A DNA stretch of 64,000 nucleotides from Xylaria sp. FL1777 (Eukaryota > Ascomycota > Sordariomycetes > Xylariales > Xylariaceae): contig MU400544.1 of the NCBI GenBank assembly GCA_022578965.1, positions 248,001-312,000 on the forward strand, in the 5' to 3' direction. The notes below the pieces were generated by a model, which saw only the letters and a program-made list of their open reading frames with translations, had not been told where the DNA came from and did no database searches. The position numbers and the translations under genes were made by a program. Shown here piece after piece: positions 44,869 to 54,952 of the stretch; positions within the stretch are counted from its first letter, which is position 1, and each line of letters starts with the position of its first letter.

Positions 44869-46199
44869 TCAGTCTTCATCCTCCTCCATCTCATCCGGGT
44901 CATCTTCTTCTTCGTCATCGTAGTCGTTATTGTCATCAGACTCAGCATCGTCTTCATCCTGTTCATCCTGTTCATCTTCTAAGTCCACCTCTATAAGCTC
45001 CTTCATCCGGGCGGGTAAATTACCCTGGCCTTCTTCCAAATCATCCCAACGATAGGGTGTTGGCGTGGATATAGTGGACTCGCCATCAGCCGGTGAACCC
45101 GGCCTAGAAGAAGCGATGGACGCGGAGTCTCGAGCAGTTTCTTCTAGCGGGAGGAACGCCCATTTCCCTCGTGCTCGACCACTTCCCTTTTTCCTGCCGC
45201 CTCGACGCGGCCGCTCTTCGGAACCACGGACGGGATGCAGCTTATCCGAATGGGCCCAGCGACCACGGCGGTGTGTTCGAGTTCCCTTTGGTTTCATCTT
45301 TGCGCGTTTTCCTTGCATGCTCCGTGCAATCACCGTGACGTCATCGGTCTCACCCTTCCGCCTCTTGAGAGCGATCAAGTCGGCGAGGAAATTACGTTGA
45401 TCTGTCCGCTCCTGGCTTGCTTTGGGATCAACGGGAGGTATCACGGTTTGCGGTAGGTGTACGCTAGCATGTTGACGCTCTCTCTCGCTGACCTTCGGCC
45501 TGAATTTCTGCTCGGTGACATTGATTCGTGAGGAGCTCGCCGCCAGAAGGTCAACCCCATCATCAAGGCGTCTGAGAATGGGTAAAGGATTATCGCTATT
45601 ATGTCGTGTGAAAAGGAGTTCCGTTGTCGTGTTCTCGCACCATTGCCCTGAGAACACTCGACCTTTATACGATATGATGGGATTTTCGGAATGCAAGTCT
45701 AGTATTTGCACTCTCTCGTGATTGGCGCCGTCCTCCTCTTCCTCATCCTCATCAGCTTGCGCATTGGATCTCCGCTTGTCCCCATTTTCGCGGAACATCT
45801 CAGCCTGGTCTTCGTCATCGCGCTCCGCATCAGAGCTGGCAGCACTACTAGCAGCACTATTACGCGAAGCTTGTTCGGTAGCCTTGCGTCTGTTCAGGAA
45901 CATTTCACTCGCTCTACGGACTTGCCAGCTACCGCGGGAGGGGAATTGATTAGTCTTCACTTGTTCTTGAGACTTGAAATCCGCCTTGGAGAGATCTAAA
46001 GTTACGTAAAACGTCTGCTGAACGTTAGCCTCACGCAGTGGGTGTGAGATATGGGATATACCTCTGTCTCTGTAGCAGAGTATTCATATTCCCATTCGGA
46101 CTCATCGTCCTCTTCTATATGTCCCTTTGTCTGTGACGAGGCAAGAGTTGTTGACTTAGGGCTTCGGAGCCTGGGATCTAGCAGGTCGGGGCTAGCCAT
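44869..46199 (-). CDS. TFIIIC tau55-related subunit (triple-barrel domain)
   Basis: Two exons: 46199-46062 and 46014-44869, with a 47-nt GT-AG intron and 427 residues. The frame is open upstream to a GTG at 46226, but 46199 is the first ATG and an in-frame TGA lies further up. The hallmark Glu-Trp-Glu-Tyr-Glu-Tyr-Ser-Ala-Thr-Glu-Thr-Glu, spliced to Thr-Phe-Tyr-Val-Thr-Leu-Asp-Leu, begins the TFIIIC subunit-6 triple-barrel domain. The second half of that domain lies around Ile-Ser-Tyr-Lys-Gly-Arg-Val-Phe. In the family, this subunit belongs to the tauA lobe of TFIIIC, which recruits RNA polymerase III to tRNA genes. Between them is a charged insert, and the C-terminus has Arg-rich patches and a long acidic Asp/Glu tail. 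It converges with SFM1 (173 bp apart) and diverges from HIS7. Confidence 0.88.
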
Positions 46200-46897
46200 C
46201 AGGTCGGTGTTGACTGAGCTTGACACTTCTTTGATTATGGGACGATTTCATTGGGTAAGATATGTAATGCCAAGGAAGGCTTATGATCGAAGTAGAAAAT
46301 GAGGCTATTTATTAGGCTACATATGCAAGAGATAGGTAAGACATTGAAGAATTCCACGTTACAATGAAAGAGGCTACGATAGGTGTTAGAGAGAGGATCA
46401 GATATAAAATTGGAGCTTAGGTGGGTCTAGAGTGACGGTCTAGACAGTAGCGCCGCAGGTCAAGGTGCTTGCTCTTTTCAGCAGCTTTCAGGGCGGTCAA
46501 GAGCGGCATTACACCGCTACGATATCGCAGTTGGAGGGGCACTGGAACTGCCCCTCTACACTCCCTAGTAAGTAGGCTATCTGGGTAACTAACTAGAAAA
46601 TAGAAAATGTAATACCCATGAATCACGCAGGGCCCTTGAGTCACCCAAAGAGTTTGACTCATTCAAAGAATAACATATTTGGTCCCTGGTTGGCATAGTT
46701 TATGGTCAAGAAAGTCCTATCCTGGTCTTGTTAGCTTTGTTTGTGGCGCATGACGCTTTGAGAGCTTCCTTAGAGAACCACTTCGCTTCGTCTCACTTCA
46801 CTTCACTTCACATCAGTAGATTTCCTTTCAGCACACTTGAGTATCATCACTTCGACCTTTGTACCGTTGTTGATTCATACGTGCTTACCGGTCGAAC
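46200..46897. other. Divergent promoter region TFIIIC subunit/HIS7
   Basis: Shared upstream region with two TGASTCA boxes (listed separately) and a TTCAC pentanucleotide repeat near 46790-46812 in the HIS7 leader. Confidence 0.6.
46637..46661. promoter_or_regulatory. Paired CPC1/Gcn4-type boxes
   Basis: TGAGTCA at 46637-46643 and TGACTCA at 46655-46661, both perfect TGASTCA, 18 bp apart centre to centre and about 240-260 bp upstream of the HIS7 ATG. In ascomycetes CPC1/CpcA binds this site to induce amino-acid biosynthesis genes on starvation. Confidence 0.75.
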
Positions 46898-48529
46898 ATG
46901 CCGACAGTCCATCTGCTCGACTATGTCGCCGGCAATATACGGTCCCTCGTCAATGCAATCGAGAAGACGGGTTATAGTGTCGAATGGGTACGGTCACCAG
47001 AAGATGTTTCGAGAGCCGAGAAACTAATCCTGCCGGGCGTGGGACACTTCGGCCACTGTCTCAGTCAGCTTGCCTCCGCCGGATACCTTCCCGCAGTAAG
47101 AGCCCACATTGACGCCGGAAAGCCGTTCTTTGCGATATGTGTCGGGCTACAAGCGCTGTTCGAGGGGTCTACCGAAGACCCCAGTGTGCCTGGACTGGGA
47201 CTCATCAAAGGAGAGTTGAATCGCTTTAATAACGCCAACAAGGCCGTGCCGCACATCGGCTGGAACAGCGCAAATGCATCGAGCAAGAGCTTGTACGACC
47301 TCCGGCCGGAGAGCAAGTACTACTACGTCCACTCTTACAAATACCCCTACGTAAAAGGAGAGCTGGAAAGCCAAGGCTGGACAGTTGCTACGGGATCATA
47401 CGGGGAAGAGACATTTGTTGGTGCCGTGGCAAAGGGGAATATATTGGCGACGCAATTTCACCCTGAAAAGAGCGGCGTTGCCGGTTTGAAGTTAATAAAG
47501 TCGTTTTTGACCGGTGAAGGCCAGAAGACGCTAGGACAAGACGTGACGGGTCCCGCGCCGACGGGCGGCCTGACGCGGCGCGTGATCGCGTGTCTCGACG
47601 TGCGGACAAACGACCAGGGCGACCTCGTCGTGACGAAGGGCGACCAATACGATGTGCGCGAAAAAGGCGACGACCGGAATGTACGAAACCTTGGCAAGCC
47701 CGTCGAAATGGCTAAGAGGTACTACGAGCAAGGGGCCGACGAGGTGACGTTCCTCAACATCACGAGTTTCCGCGACTGCCCGCTAGCCGACCTCCCCATG
47801 CTCGAGATCCTGCGGCGCACGTCGGAGACTGTGTTCGTGCCACTGACAATCGGCGGCGGCATCCGCGACACGGTGGACACGGATGGGACCAAAGTCAGCG
47901 CACTCGAGATCGCCACGATGTACTTCAAGAGCGGTGCCGACAAGGTATCAATCGGGTCAGACGCGGTTCTCGCAGCCGAGGAATACTACGCCGTCGGGCG
48001 CAAACTATGGGGCAACACGGCCATCGAGCAGATCTCCAAGGCATACGGCAACCAGGCCGTCGTCGTGAGCGTCGACCCCAAGCGCGTCTACGTGCCCAAG
48101 GTTGACGCAACACGGCACAACACGCTGCGTACGCGCTTCCCTGGCCCCCGGGGCGAGGAGTACTGCTGGTACGCCTGCACCATCAAGGGCGGCCGCGAGA
48201 CGCGCGATATGGATGTCGTCGAGCTTGCCCAGGCAGTCGAGGCCATGGGCGCCGGGGAGCTGCTGCTCAACTGTATCGATCGCGACGGCACCAATAGTGG
48301 CTTTGACCTCGAGCTTATCACCCAGGTTAAGGCCGCCGTGCGCATACCCGTCATCGCGTCTAGCGGTGCCGGCAACCCTGCACACTTCGAGGAAGTCTTT
48401 AGAGAGACAACGACGGACGCCGCCCTGGGAGCTGGCATGTTCCATAGGGGCGAGTACACAGTGCAACAGGTCAAAGACTATCTAGCGTCGACAGGATTAG
48501 AGGTGCGGAAATTTGAAAGTGAATCATAA
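46898..48529 (+). CDS. HIS7: Imidazole glycerol phosphate synthase (fused HisH-HisF)
   Basis: Single exon, 543 residues, first ATG at 46898. The N-terminal class-I glutaminase (about 1-210) holds Gly-Val-Gly-His-Phe, the nucleophile Cys81 in Ile-Cys-Val-Gly-Leu-Gln, and His188/Glu190 in Phe-His-Pro-Glu-Lys-Ser. The C-terminal barrel (about 225-540) has [29 protein letters not shown] and Ala-Ser-Ser-Gly-Ala-Gly. The enzyme converts PRFAR and ammonia from glutamine into imidazole glycerol phosphate and AICAR, joining histidine and purine synthesis; fusion is normal in fungi. Both active sites look intact. Upstream TGASTCA boxes suggest cross-pathway control. Confidence 0.97.
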   Translation: MPTVHLLDYVAGNIRSLVNAIEKTGYSVEWVRSPEDVSRAEKLILPGVGHFGHCLSQLASAGYLPAVRAHIDAGKPFFAICVGLQALFEGSTEDPSVPGLGLIKGELNRFNNANKAVPHIGWNSANASSKSLYDLRPESKYYYVHSYKYPYVKGELESQGWTVATGSYGEETFVGAVAKGNILATQFHPEKSGVAGLKLIKSFLTGEGQKTLGQDVTGPAPTGGLTRRVIACLDVRTNDQGDLVVTKGDQYDVREKGDDRNVRNLGKPVEMAKRYYEQGADEVTFLNITSFRDCPLADLPMLEILRRTSETVFVPLTIGGGIRDTVDTDGTKVSALEIATMYFKSGADKVSIGSDAVLAAEEYYAVGRKLWGNTAIEQISKAYGNQAVVVSVDPKRVYVPKVDATRHNTLRTRFPGPRGEEYCWYACTIKGGRETRDMDVVELAQAVEAMGAGELLLNCIDRDGTNSGFDLELITQVKAAVRIPVIASSGAGNPAHFEEVFRETTTDAALGAGMFHRGEYTVQQVKDYLASTGLEVRKFESES

Positions 48530-48936
48530 AGATCCAAGCCTATACTCCTGGCTCTACTGTAGCATGATATATCTCTAGAGGGCGTTGGCGGTCAAAACAT
48601 GATCACGCAGTGATAGGCATTATTGGAAAGTTTAGTAGAGAATTTGCATGTATATTGATAGAAAGCTATGGCTTCATCTCTGAAGAACCGCAAATTCGGA
48701 TCGGTCCATGAAACTCCGATTCCCTTTCTATTACCTGCTAATCCCTTGTCATGTAGTGCATGCCTTTTTAATTCCCATGATCAACGCGCGATTTAAAATG
48801 CTGAGCGGTACCGAAATCCTCGCGATGAACTCCAACTCCATAACTTAGTGCAAGGTAAAACGATTGACATCTCGAGTGATTCTCCTTTAAAACCCCGAGC
48901 TAACTATTAGTTCGGCTGAGAAGAGTTAGGGTATGA
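48530..48936. other. Convergent 3' intergenic region
   Basis: Short spacer between the converging HIS7 and antizyme genes; no gene seen. Confidence 0.55.
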
Positions 48937-49883
48937 CTAGATCTCCATTCCTAGGAAGAGCCATTTGTTGCTGACTACGTCGAGTTCATCGGCCCAATGG
49001 TCAAGAGCGGTCAATTCAAACCCGACCCACTGTAAGCTTCGCATGAAAGACTTTGCGTGGTCTTCTGGCATGTGTCGATCCATGCAGATGACAACATTAG
49101 AGCATCCCAACGGAACATCGGCCAACTCGATCAAAGCAATAAGTCTACAATTATGGTCAGCACAAGATGAGAGCCCAGGGGTCGGTTGAGACGTACGCTT
49201 GCTTGAGATCCTGGCCAACAAGTCCGCTGTCGAAGAATGCAAATAGTGACTTCTCGTCACCCTTTTCAGCCACGAAGGCTCGGAAACTAGCGCCTCCGGC
49301 ATAATCCCAGAACTCCATCCATCCCTTCACGTTCACAGTGGAGTTCAGGCCACTGCGCGGTAGCGAAGACGGAGGTGTAAGGGGATAATAGTCGGGTGGC
49401 GTAAGTGCACCGTGAACACCAGTCAGGTAGGAGCCATTACCAGCCGTGTTCCGCTCACCTTGGAACACGGCAGTCATGGTCTCACAAAAGAATCTCTCAC
49501 ATTCTTCCCTGATCTGAAATGTTGCCCCCCCTCGGCGGCTGGTGGTAGTGCGGTTCAAGTTATTGGTCGTCGTGATAGTGCTATTGTCGGAGCTACGCTT
49601 CCTGGGCTTGGGTTGCAGGGCGAGCTCGTTGGACGATGTGATGGCCGCGAGGGGGGGACTTGACGGAGGGGATGGTAGTCCTGAGATAGGAACCTCAGGA
49701 ATACCACTCGGCCCCTGTTGTTGCTTCCGTGTCAGCAAGCAGGCATGTCTTATCACATGGGATCTGCAACAAAGACAGAGAATCAGGGGAGGGTTGAAGG
49801 CTTACCTGCAGCCCCGGTAGTGCAGTAATGTAGGCCTTTGAGCGACGCGGCGGAGTCGACCAGGTAGCAACTGGCGAGGACAT
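48937..49883 (-). CDS. OAZ: Ornithine decarboxylase antizyme, +1 frameshift gene
   Basis: ORF1 is 49883-49806 plus 49763-49698 (48 codons), ending at UCC followed by UGA. ORF2 starts at 49696 in the +1 frame, runs to 49197 and, after a 52-nt intron, 49144-48937. The product is about 283 residues. The C-terminal half has the antizyme domain: Leu-Phe-Ala-Phe-Phe-Asp-Ser-Gly, Val-Val-Ile-Cys-Met-Asp-Arg, Trp-Val-Gly-Phe-Glu-Leu and Lys-Trp-Leu-Phe-Leu-Gly-Met-Glu. Antizyme binds ornithine decarboxylase, targets it to the proteasome without ubiquitin and lowers polyamine uptake. Polyamines stimulate the frameshift, closing a feedback loop. ORF2 has a disordered Pro/Ser/Thr-rich first third. The 42-nt ORF1 intron (49805-49764) is small, has GTAAGC and TTGCAG ends, and is in frame without stops, so retention would also keep ORF1 open. 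Confidence 0.9.
49694..49700 (-). promoter_or_regulatory. Antizyme +1 frameshift site UCC-UGA-G
   Basis: On the minus strand TCC (49700-49698) is followed by the ORF1 stop TGA (49697-49695). Skipping the T at 49697 gives GAG (49696-49694) as the first ORF2 codon. UCC-UGA is the shift site known from antizyme genes across eukaryotes, and ORF2 is exactly +1 to ORF1 here. Confidence 0.9.
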
Positions 49884-49956
49884 CTGCACGACGGGCAACG
49901 TCCTCGCCGTAGCAATTACTACTACTACTCGAACTACTGTTTTTCATTGGCGCCAT
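49753..49956 (-). other. Upstream ORF overlapping antizyme ORF1
   Basis: An ATG at 49956 with a good start context, and a second ATG three codons later, open a frame with a poly-Ser run. It overlaps the antizyme ATG in a different frame and, in the spliced mRNA, ends at a TGA at 49755-49753. If it lies within the transcript it should reduce initiation at the antizyme ATG. Confidence 0.5.
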
Positions 49957-51675
49957 TGTTGATGGGATCCAGCGTTGTCGATGTGAAGTGTGACTGGGTT
50001 GGCTTAGACGGGGTCCGTGGGATTGGCAAAGATTTTCTCGTATGCGAAAGCTAGCGAGAGTACCGTATATAATACTCGGGTGAAAATTAGAGACCTGTAG
50101 TTTGCTGAGAACCTGTGTGGCACACTTGGGTAGACAGAGATAAGGCAGGGAGTTTGGGTGAAGGAATTGGGAGAACTGAGAAAGGCTTAGATGCTTAGAT
50201 AGGAGGACAAGGGGAAATGGAGGCTCAATTGATGAAGGAAAGAAAGAACGGCGTGGCGGTCAAGCAAGTGGGCGCTTTCTATCCGTCAGCCCAAGAATTT
50301 GTGGGTTTGCTCTGGAAGCAGCCAGAGTTTATCGTTGTATGGTTAGGTAGCCTGTAGGTACATGTGGTAGTACATGCGGGACTGCGCTTATATGCGGACT
50401 GTGCTTGTACACAGTACACAAGTCGCCAATCACATGCCAGAATTGTCCCACACATTCGTCTCCTACCCCGCAGTCTCATCACGTGGACCTCAACCGTCGA
50501 ACCACCGGCTCGGGAAGACGGTCGCTACGCTGGTCTAGAGCACTGTATTGAGCACTGTTCTGCTTACTACCTACCTACGTATCTATACATAGATCGTTGA
50601 TGAAAACAACAAGCGATTCGATGCTTCGTTTGTGTATCCTTGCTATTCGCCATTGCCAATCATTTGCAAGGCTGGATTGATTATCAGTGAGCCAAAAGCG
50701 ACTGTAATTAATTCGAGAACAGCCGTCCTACCCGCGTACTGTTACGCTGATTTATACTGTATGCCATATATTAGAAGCTGTCACCATTCAATACATTGGG
50801 CAGCATCGGAGTTGTCCGCACTTTAAAACCCTCCCTCATCGCTCACCAATGCGAGGGCTTGACTGACTTCGCGACTGTCCGCCTTTTGCGATGGTTGCAT
50901 TCTATATTTATTCAATCAATCCTATGTAGACACCCAGACCATGTATCGTCTGGTCAAGTGACAAACGTACGACATATAAGTGAATGTACAAGCCTGTACA
51001 GTAGCTGTTATATGCCACCGTACGACCATTTTCTCTACACGTGTAGAACAAAGAGCATATTTAGTACCAGTATACTTAGTGTTGACATGGAGCGCTCATC
51101 GGGTAATTCCGAGACACTCCTCCAATAATATGTAACTATGAAACATATATACGTTAATTTTTGCAGTAGGATCTTGATGAGATATCCTATTTAATTCTAG
51201 CTCATTTCATCACTGTCCAATGAACAAGTGGGCTACATCCAGCTAGCTTGCATATAGAAATATCTTAAAACGTGAAGCAATGCTACAACTTTTAGTGATT
51301 CATTAGGCTACTTCCTAACGTATTTTATTATATTTTATATTGAACGTATCATGGATCGTCATTGATCCAATGTTGTTCATGTTAGCTTTATCCATTATTC
51401 CAAATTTCAGCGTAAACGAGCTGGATGAATGGAACGCTTCACTACATCTGTTCCTTTCTCCTCTCACCTCCCGCGTCTCTCTTTTCCCTTCCTCCGATTC
51501 TCTCCCGAGATCTTATGACGAGCAAAGATTGAATGGAAATCGCATCCACAAACCAGATTGAGTAGAGTAAGATATATTTGCTGACTGAGGACCAAGCGCA
51601 GCGACTTAGCGCTAAATTGAATACACGAACCGTGCCGTCCTCCCGAGACTTGCATACCAAAGGCAAAGACAGAGA
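49884..51675. other. Antizyme promoter and spacer
   Basis: Upstream region of antizyme (apart from its upstream ORF), then AT-rich spacer with a TACCTACC block near 50568-50580. No convincing gene. Confidence 0.5.
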
Positions 51676-52499
51676 TCATCCAAGTCTCCTCGTATTCACC
51701 ACCTGGTATTTTTCAAATCTAGTCTTCTCGCTGCCCGAACCCCCCGCTTCAAGCTCCCGCACTCCTTCCTTCATCTCGTATTGCCTCTGCTCAGGGGTGA
51801 TTAGCATCGAAGGCACGCGCTGTTTCGCCGCCGTCTTCGGTTCTGCTTGCTTCCCGTCATCTTTAGGATGTGAAGTCTTCCTAGTGGGCTTTTTCGTTTG
51901 GTTTTGGGATTTCTTCGGTTCGCGTTCCGGCATCTCGATGACAATCTTCTCTGGTGGCTTGCAGCAGTGGAAAAGCCAATTTACCCAATCGGGATGCGTC
52001 AGGAGCAGGTAGAAGACCAGAACAAATAGTAATAGGCCGGTTAGCGCGCCTAGAACAATGCCGGCTATCTGGCCTGGGGATAAGACGATATTCGTTGATG
52101 TTGATAGTAGCAGGGGTGCGTCTGTTGGCCCCAATGTTGTGACTGTGCTCTGGCTAGTGATAAGTGCAGTAGTCGTTAGTGTGATTGTTGCGGTTTGCGA
52201 TATGACGATTGTTGTGAGGTTAGTCAAGGTAGATATCGGTATTGTGCTGGTTAACTGGTAGTAGGACGGGTCCGTCGTTTTCGTTGTTGGATAATCAAGT
52301 TCATCCCGAGATGGCGTCGGAACCTCTACGGCAAGACGTGTGAGATAAGATATATCCTCGTCCGTGATGACTAATTATAAGACGTGCGGTGAGTCTCTAA
52401 AGTTCTGTTTACAATCATGGAATGGATAGCCGCTCACTTACCGTCGATTCTCGAAATGAAGACCTGCGTCTCTACTGTCTTCGTTACTGCTGGTGCCAT
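51676..52499 (-). CDS. Single-pass membrane protein, Ser/Thr-rich ectodomain
   Basis: Two exons: 52499-52442 and 52370-51676, with a 71-nt GT-AG intron and 250 residues. The family is not recognised. The first ~110 residues are rich in Thr and Ser (about 65-110 almost entirely Thr/Ser/Ile/Leu), suited to O-glycosylation. One strong hydrophobic span follows at about residues 120-145 (Gly-Ile-Val-Leu-Gly-Ala-Leu-Thr-Gly, then Leu/Val-rich), then Cys-Cys and a basic, Lys-rich tail of about 100 residues. There is no cleavable signal peptide at the start, so topology is inferred from the Ser/Thr-rich segment and the positive residues after the span. The layout resembles fungal wall-stress sensors but lacks a recognisable Cys-rich WSC domain. 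Exon 1 supplies the only suitable ATG. Confidence 0.7.
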
Positions 52500-52749
52500 A
52501 ATCGAAGAGATTTTATGGTGATCACAGCTGAGGTTGAAGTTTGATGCTTGAAAAGAAAGTTTCAATTTCATGAAAAATATTCGTGATCGGAGCCACCCCT
52601 ATTACTCTCGTGGCTGGAAATGAGGGACTAGACAGTTTCAAATCCTTTGTTCCCAATATCTCAAACCCGCATAACCCTATGAACATGAATGTGATAGATC
52701 ACAACTGTCTTTCAAGTTAGGAACCCGAAATTAACTACCCAGCCGCAAT

Positions 52750-54952
52750 CTAAATCACAATCTTCTGGAGCTCAGCGGCATCGCTCTCCTGCCAGGGATG
52801 GAGTTGTTCGACTTGACGGATCAAGGCTTCGTGTTGGGCACTCCTGGGTTTAATCGTGGCCTTGAACTCCTCTGGGTGGCTGATGATGCTCGGTGTAAAC
52901 TTCACAACCGGTTCGATCTCACGGCCATGCTTATCTAAGCCCTTGCCAATCTTAAAGACAGCCAAGAATTGTGCAACAGTTAGCCATACGGATGAATCAG
53001 CAATGAATCGGCCCGGACAGATTCGACGTCCGTAGCCGAAAATGTGGTCTGACGGATCCGGCTCCGGATTCGGACCGAGATATCGCGACGGGTTAAATGC
53101 CATGGGATCGGAGTAGACGGCCGGATCGTGTGTAAACCACCTGTTTATGCGTTAATTCAGGGAATTCTGGACAATCTCTTTCGGCTTTTCCACCCGATAA
53201 TATTTGTATTAGTTACTCACCAAATATTAGGTAGCACTATCGTTCCCTTTGGAATATGGTACCCTTCGACGACATCATCAGCACTAGTAGAGTGAGCGAC
53301 GCCCATAGGGGCGACCGTGTGCCAGCGCCAGGATTCTTTCAATACAGCCTCGATATAGGGGAGGTCCTCTCTGTCGCTAAATGTAGGGAGCCGACTAGTC
53401 CCGATAACCCGATCAATCTCCTCTCGAGCTTTGATCTGGACGTCAGGAAATAGGGTCATGGCCAAGATGAACGACAAAATGGTGTTTACAGTCTAGTTTG
53501 TAAGTCAATGCTTGATATTCACTGAGGACGGGCTCCACATACTGTATCCGCTCCACCACCATATGCGGTTAGCTGTTGCAACAGGCGTCAGTGATGTAGG
53601 TCACGAATAAGAAAAGATCATCCAGGGAGACCTGAACAAAACGTTAACGACAGCATAAATCACTCACAGCAGTCCACTTGAGGTGGTAGTTGTCTTCTGG
53701 CGTAAGAGTATCTCCCCTCTCATTATGGAAGTCCAGGACAAAAGATTTTTCATGACTACCACGAGCTATTCGCTGTTCAGCGAATTGGAATGGCCTCTCC
53801 GTTGTTTCCCTTAATACAAGTTGCCATTCCTTAAGTGTCTTTTTCCACCCGGTACCCGGCATCCAATCCGGAACATTTTTTACTGCGAGTGTTTTAGCTT
53901 TTCTGTCTGCGATGAGGTACGTAGGTACTAAGAACAACATACAAGCCGGAATAACATCTACCATCCAGGATCCTGGGACTGTAGCGGCAGAAAACTGCTC
54001 CATAGCTGTACCCACAAGCTGAACCAGCGGATCTGGCTTGTGAGGTTCTACAGTGTATCCATATACAATTTTGAGAAAAATTGCGGAGGCCTCGCTACCA
54101 TGTTGAGGAAATTCTCATATGTCAGTTCGGCGCATAATACAGATGAGTACCGTGTCTGACATACGTTCGGATGTGCTTGAGGAACGATTCTGGTTCTTGT
54201 AGAATACGGAACAGGAACCGGCGAACTTCGACCTCTTCCAGCGGTAAATATGGCTCTACGGTCATTTTGGTACCCATGAGCACATGTAGCAGCTTCCGGC
54301 GAAGCCGGTATTTGTCATTATACGGAATTAACGGTAGACCCTCATGCCAACCAATACTGAATGACTTTAGTCTCCACAACTCATGAATTATGAGAGATGT
54401 GGTTTCTTACCTCTCCGCAAAAGTCAAGGTCGGTCGTGTTGAGTATTTCAAGGACCTTTTCTCGAAGAGTTCCCATGTTAGCTTGGCCGAATGCAATATC
54501 ACGATGGTTTGCCCTAATGCTGTGATAGAGCTGATGGGCCCTGCCCCATACGAAGGGAGTCAGTACTATGATATATATAATCTTCGAGATGCAATGGTAT
54601 ATAACTAACCGTAGGTATCTTTGTGCTTCAACCAGTGGTCGCATTCTCGCACACCTTTAGGAGGAAGATCCAGTACGTTTCCTATTAAGGGAACTGAAAG
54701 GTATAAAGTTAGTAGTCTTCATCTTGGCGAGGCTTGGTTAACTAGATTTGAAAAGTCTTATAAATGGTTCTAACATGAATAATAATCTTGGCTAGAATAA
54801 GAGAGAAGTTATCCCCGTAACTACTTACGGCCTTTAGGTCCTGGAGGTAAGGGGAACGTCGTCTTCTTAAAGAGGCGAACCGTAATTCTTACAATAACCA
54901 CTAGCGCCGTGGCAAGCAGGAGAGCGCTCCCGAGCAGTCCAATAGCGGTCAT
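52750..54952 (-). CDS. Cytochrome P450 monooxygenase
   Basis: Eight exons: 54952-54829, 54693-54610, 54540-54411, 54356-54165, 54094-53668, 53572-53543, 53492-53221, 53140-52750; 549 residues, all phases consistent. The N-terminal hydrophobic anchor (about 3-25) is followed by Phe-Pro-Leu-Pro-Pro-Gly-Pro-Lys-Gly. Helix I carries Ala-Tyr-Gly-Gly-Gly-Ala-Asp-Thr-Thr, assembled from a 30-nt exon. Helix K has Lys-Glu-Ser-Trp-Arg (ExxR), and the heme loop is Phe-Gly-Tyr-Gly-Arg-Arg-Ile-Cys-Pro-Gly with Cys461. The general type resembles fungal P450s of polyketide pathways. It is divergent from the polyketide synthase and probably oxidises its product (inference). Splice sites at 54410-54357 and 54164-54095 were chosen because they restore family-like sequence. 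Confidence 0.9.

Noticed and set aside
54357..54410. Shorter P450 intron ending before the Leu-Lys-Ser codons
   Set aside because: It would be 39 nt and leave an unusual insert; the 54-nt intron gives the expected Glu-Ser-Ile-Gly-Trp sequence.
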